From: Phycisphaerae bacterium
GTDB lineage: Bacteria; Planctomycetota; Phycisphaerae; Sedimentisphaerales; Anaerohalosphaeraceae
Reading direction: 5' to 3'
NCBI GenBank assembly: GCA_021736615.1
Contig: JAIPFN010000040.1
Location: forward strand, 1 to 6,772
DNA length: 6,772 nucleotides
Part shown: positions 5,200 through 6,772 of the stretch, in pieces
How the letters are laid out: every line of letters starts with the position of its first letter
Position numbering within the stretch: the stretch's first letter is position 1
The notes under the pieces: generated by a model
What the model saw: only the letters and a program-made list of their open reading frames with translations
Told to the model about the DNA's origin: nothing
Databases searched by the model: none
Made by a program: the position numbers and the translations under genes

Positions 5200-6300
5200 T
5201 TACTTTAAGAAATCACGACAGGCCTGCACGTAGGCCTCTAGGTTTTCCCATGGCACTTCCGGCTCGAGCATATGGGTCGGGCAGCAGAATAGACCGCCGT
5301 TGACACCTGCGATCTCAAGGTTACGGCGCACTTCGGCCTTAACCTGGTCGGGTGTCCCATGAGGCATGAGTTGCTGGGTTCCGATTGTTCCATTAAATGA
5401 AATGCGTCCGCCGTATTCGGCAAAAACATCCTTAAAATCCATGCACTCAGGCTGGACGGGGTTAAGTATATCGACACCTGCTTCGATAAAGTCACCGATG
5501 AGCGGAGTTACGTACCCGCATGAATGGTAGCTGATCAGGATGTCCGGTTTAACTTCTTTTGCGGCGGCGATAACTTTGGCCAGTCGCGGTTTAAACCACT
5601 GGCGGTACATTTCCTTCGAGACCATCAACGCCTCCTGCATGCCGACATCATCGCCAAGCCCGAGGATATCCACACCGGCCTTTGCAAAAGCACGCGCCCG
5701 CTGACAGGCCTTTTCGGTGATCGTATCGAGCATCCATATCGCCTTTTCATCCTCCAGGGCCATGTCCATCATAATATTATCCATTCCGCGTATATACCAG
5801 GCGGTCTCCCAGATGGTGCACTCGGCCCAGACGAATACGGCAAGGCCCTTATCATGAATCGCCTTGACCTCGTCATCGAGATAGGAAAAATCGACCGTTG
5901 TAAAGTCCGGCCACGGGTAATCCTGGATCTCTTCAAGCGTGCGGGCATTCTTGAGCGGATGGTGCATCTGAGTCATATGTACAGAAAACTCGGAGCCCTT
6001 CTCATGAGCGGTTCCCCATAGGTCGAATTTCTTTTCACGCTGAAACTCATCTTCGGAGTAATACTTCATCCAGTCGATGTCGTCACGGCCCGGTACACGC
6101 CACTTGGCATCGAAGTTCCACGGAAAGCCCGGATCATAAATGATGCGGTACGGTGCACCAAAATAATCCAGATAACTTTCTTCGTTGGGATATCGCCGGG
6201 CAAACTCTTCTTCCAGAGCCGGACAAAAATGCATTCCAACCGGAATCTCAATAGTTCCCTCTCGACGATACAATTTTAAGAGTTTTTCTCTCTTGGTCAT
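5200..6300 (-). CDS. Uroporphyrinogen decarboxylase-like (UroD/MtaA superfamily) protein
   Basis: This 366-residue TIM-barrel type protein starts at ATG 6300, with GGAG 5 nt upstream. The N-terminal MTKREKLLKLYRREGTIEIPVG is typical of the superfamily. Internal signatures are KAGVDILGLGDDVG (207-220), ILISYHSCGYVTPLIGDFIEAGVDILNPVQPECM (254-287), ISFNGTIGTQQLMP (300-313) and GGLFCCPTHMLEPEVPWENL (335-354). H259-x-C261 with C339 or C340 resembles the zinc-binding H-x-C...C pattern of MtaA/MtbA-type methylcobalamin:thiol methyltransferases. The arginine-rich RQAGRYLPEY motif of true heme-pathway HemE is absent, so heme synthesis is unlikely. A methyltransferase role in C1 or demethylation metabolism is possible but unproven. 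No corrinoid protein gene lies beside it in this window. It is transcribed alone, converging on the sulfur-relay gene, and nothing links the two functionally. Confidence 0.87.
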   Translation of the reverse strand: MTKREKLLKLYRREGTIEIPVGMHFCPALEEEFARRYPNEESYLDYFGAPYRIIYDPGFPWNFDAKWRVPGRDDIDWMKYYSEDEFQREKKFDLWGTAHEKGSEFSVHMTQMHHPLKNARTLEEIQDYPWPDFTTVDFSYLDDEVKAIHDKGLAVFVWAECTIWETAWYIRGMDNIMMDMALEDEKAIWMLDTITEKACQRARAFAKAGVDILGLGDDVGMQEALMVSKEMYRQWFKPRLAKVIAAAKEVKPDILISYHSCGYVTPLIGDFIEAGVDILNPVQPECMDFKDVFAEYGGRISFNGTIGTQQLMPHGTPDQVKAEVRRNLEIAGVNGGLFCCPTHMLEPEVPWENLEAYVQACRDFLK

Positions 6301-6354
6301 ATTTACTCCAGGCTAAAATCTTGTTATTTTTTGTTTATTGCAAATCTGGATGCT

Positions 6355-6383
6355 AATATATCCGCATCGCCGGTGACTTTCAC
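6355..6383 (-). promoter_or_regulatory. Candidate promoter of the UroD-like gene
   Basis: On the minus strand GTGAAA (6383-6378) and TATATT (6360-6355) are 17 nt apart, matching the sigma70 consensus at four and five of six positions. Transcription would start near 6348, giving a leader of about 48 nt before the ATG at 6300. Confidence 0.35.
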
Positions 6384-6402
6384 TCATTGAAATCGAAACG
6401 TA

Positions 6403-6430
6403 TTGACAATCAGAAAATATATCTGATACT
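6403..6430 (+). promoter_or_regulatory. Rightward promoter-like site with dyad in its spacer
   Basis: A perfect TTGACA (6403-6408) is followed after 16 nt by GATACT (6425-6430). The spacer contains ATCAGA (6409-6414) and its inverted copy TCTGAT (6422-6427) separated by 7 nt, an operator-like arrangement. No credible plus-strand gene lies downstream. The dyad is also about 26 nt upstream of the UroD-like gene's candidate -35, so it could instead serve as a regulator site for that gene. Confidence 0.3.
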
Positions 6431-6523
6431 TTTATATTTCTTCCATGTGTTTTTCTCTGGCACCTTAAGTTTGCCCGTACTGCTAAATTACCTATTCTAC
6501 TTTAAATATACGGAGGATATTCA

Positions 6524-6569
6524 GAAATCAACAATAACAACTCTGACCGACCGAAAGGCCGGTCAGAGT
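6524..6569 (-). terminator. Intrinsic terminator of the LTD-type gene
   Basis: ACTCTGACCG (6540-6549) and CGGTCAGAGT (6560-6569) form a 10-bp perfect stem, extended after one A-C mismatch by CC/GG around a four-base loop (GAAA on the plus strand). On the minus strand it is followed by TTGTTATTGTTGATTT, a U-rich tail, and begins 12 nt past the TAA stop at 6584-6582. It may also stop rightward transcripts, but the T content on that side is poorer. Confidence 0.75.
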
Positions 6570-6581
6570 CATCAGAGTATT

Positions 6582-6772
6582 TTATTGTTTCGGTGTCGGC
6601 GTCGCCGCTGTCCAATTCGAGTAATCTCTGCTATAGGCGTTTATGTCGCTGCGGTGCAGTGAATCTCCAAGGCCATCAGCACTTGTCGGCCATGGAGCGA
6701 TGGGTTTGTAGTCGATCTTCTCAATAGGAATCCAATAACGACCCTTGCCGTATTCCAGATCGCCGGGAATCT
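6582..6772 (-). CDS. Lamin-tail-domain-type protein, C-terminal end (5' partial)
   Basis: The minus strand is open from the window edge (first full codon at 6770) to a TAA at 6584-6582, giving 62 residues. The segment YWIPIEKIDYKPIAPWPTSADGLGDSLHR, then DYSNWTAATPTPKQ, matches the end of lamin tail domains as seen in large secreted planctomycete proteins. There the pattern PWP-x-x-ADG-x-G-x-SL-x-R is followed by a W and a TPG-like tail. These proteins are usually large, extracellular and often carry CotH-kinase or other surface domains, none of which can be seen here. A clear terminator follows the stop. The assignment rests on motif recognition over a short segment. Confidence 0.72.
   Translation of the reverse strand, partial: IPGDLEYGKGRYWIPIEKIDYKPIAPWPTSADGLGDSLHRSDINAYSRDYSNWTAATPTPKQ

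Noticed and set aside
5524..6021. Plus-strand open frame of 165 codons inside the UroD-like gene
   Set aside because: Antisense to a gene with strong family signatures; no recognisable product.
6387..6662. 91-codon plus-strand frame with a hydrophobic N-terminus
   Set aside because: It starts at a TTG without a ribosome binding site, contains the terminator hairpin and overlaps the LTD-type gene on the other strand.

Overview
The window looks like a piece of a planctomycete chromosome, most likely an anaerobic member of the Phycisphaerae (Sedimentisphaerales-like). This is inferred from the mix of protein families, not from a phylogenetic marker. The left-edge hypothetical protein, the 'CFI-box' C-terminal module, the lamin-tail (LTD) type protein end and the free-standing uroporphyrinogen-decarboxylase-like enzyme are all, as far as I recall, abundant in that group. 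The coding density, ATG/SD starts and GC content near 50-60% in most genes fit a bacterial chromosome. No tRNA, rRNA, CRISPR, transposase or phage gene is visible.

Layout, left to right. (1) 1-504, plus: C-terminal 167 residues of a conserved hypothetical protein whose start lies outside the window. (2) 519-1946, minus, convergent with (1) at 14 bp: an AT-rich polytopic membrane protein that ends in a GC-richer CYIATA (CFI-box) module. (3) 1947-2266: a 320-bp divergent intergenic region. It holds a good promoter for the membrane protein, a 77-bp inverted-repeat-bounded element, two GC-rich hairpins, and a candidate promoter/operator for the next gene. (4) 2267-2569, plus: an ArsR-family winged-helix regulator. 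(5) 2570-2672: a spacer with an 11-bp perfect hairpin, an AATTACT heptamer array and a second small hairpin. (6) 2673-5135, plus: an 820-residue fusion of CoA-disulfide reductase, rhodanese, TusA and DsrE2 modules. (7) 5200-6300, minus, convergent with (6): a UroD/MtaA-like TIM-barrel protein with its own candidate promoter. (8) 6301-6581: intergenic DNA with a second promoter-like site pointing rightward and a terminator serving (9). (9) 6582-6772, minus: the last 62 codons of a large LTD-type protein, missed by a simple ORF scan because its start is outside the window.

The functional core is arsR plus the four-module fusion. The modules carry the expected cysteines (C45, C514, C589, C781), so one polypeptide could reduce CoA-persulfide or CoA-disulfide and pass sulfane sulfur between rhodanese, TusA and DsrE-type carriers. 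The cysteine-containing ArsR regulator next to it is a reasonable candidate for a sulfide/persulfide-responsive repressor, by analogy with SqrR and BigR, although its cysteines are not placed as in those proteins. The most notable detail is a strong internal Shine-Dalgarno and ATG (4329-4346) at the rhodanese/TusA junction. This may be a scar of gene fusion, or a live start for a separate TusA-DsrE2 protein.
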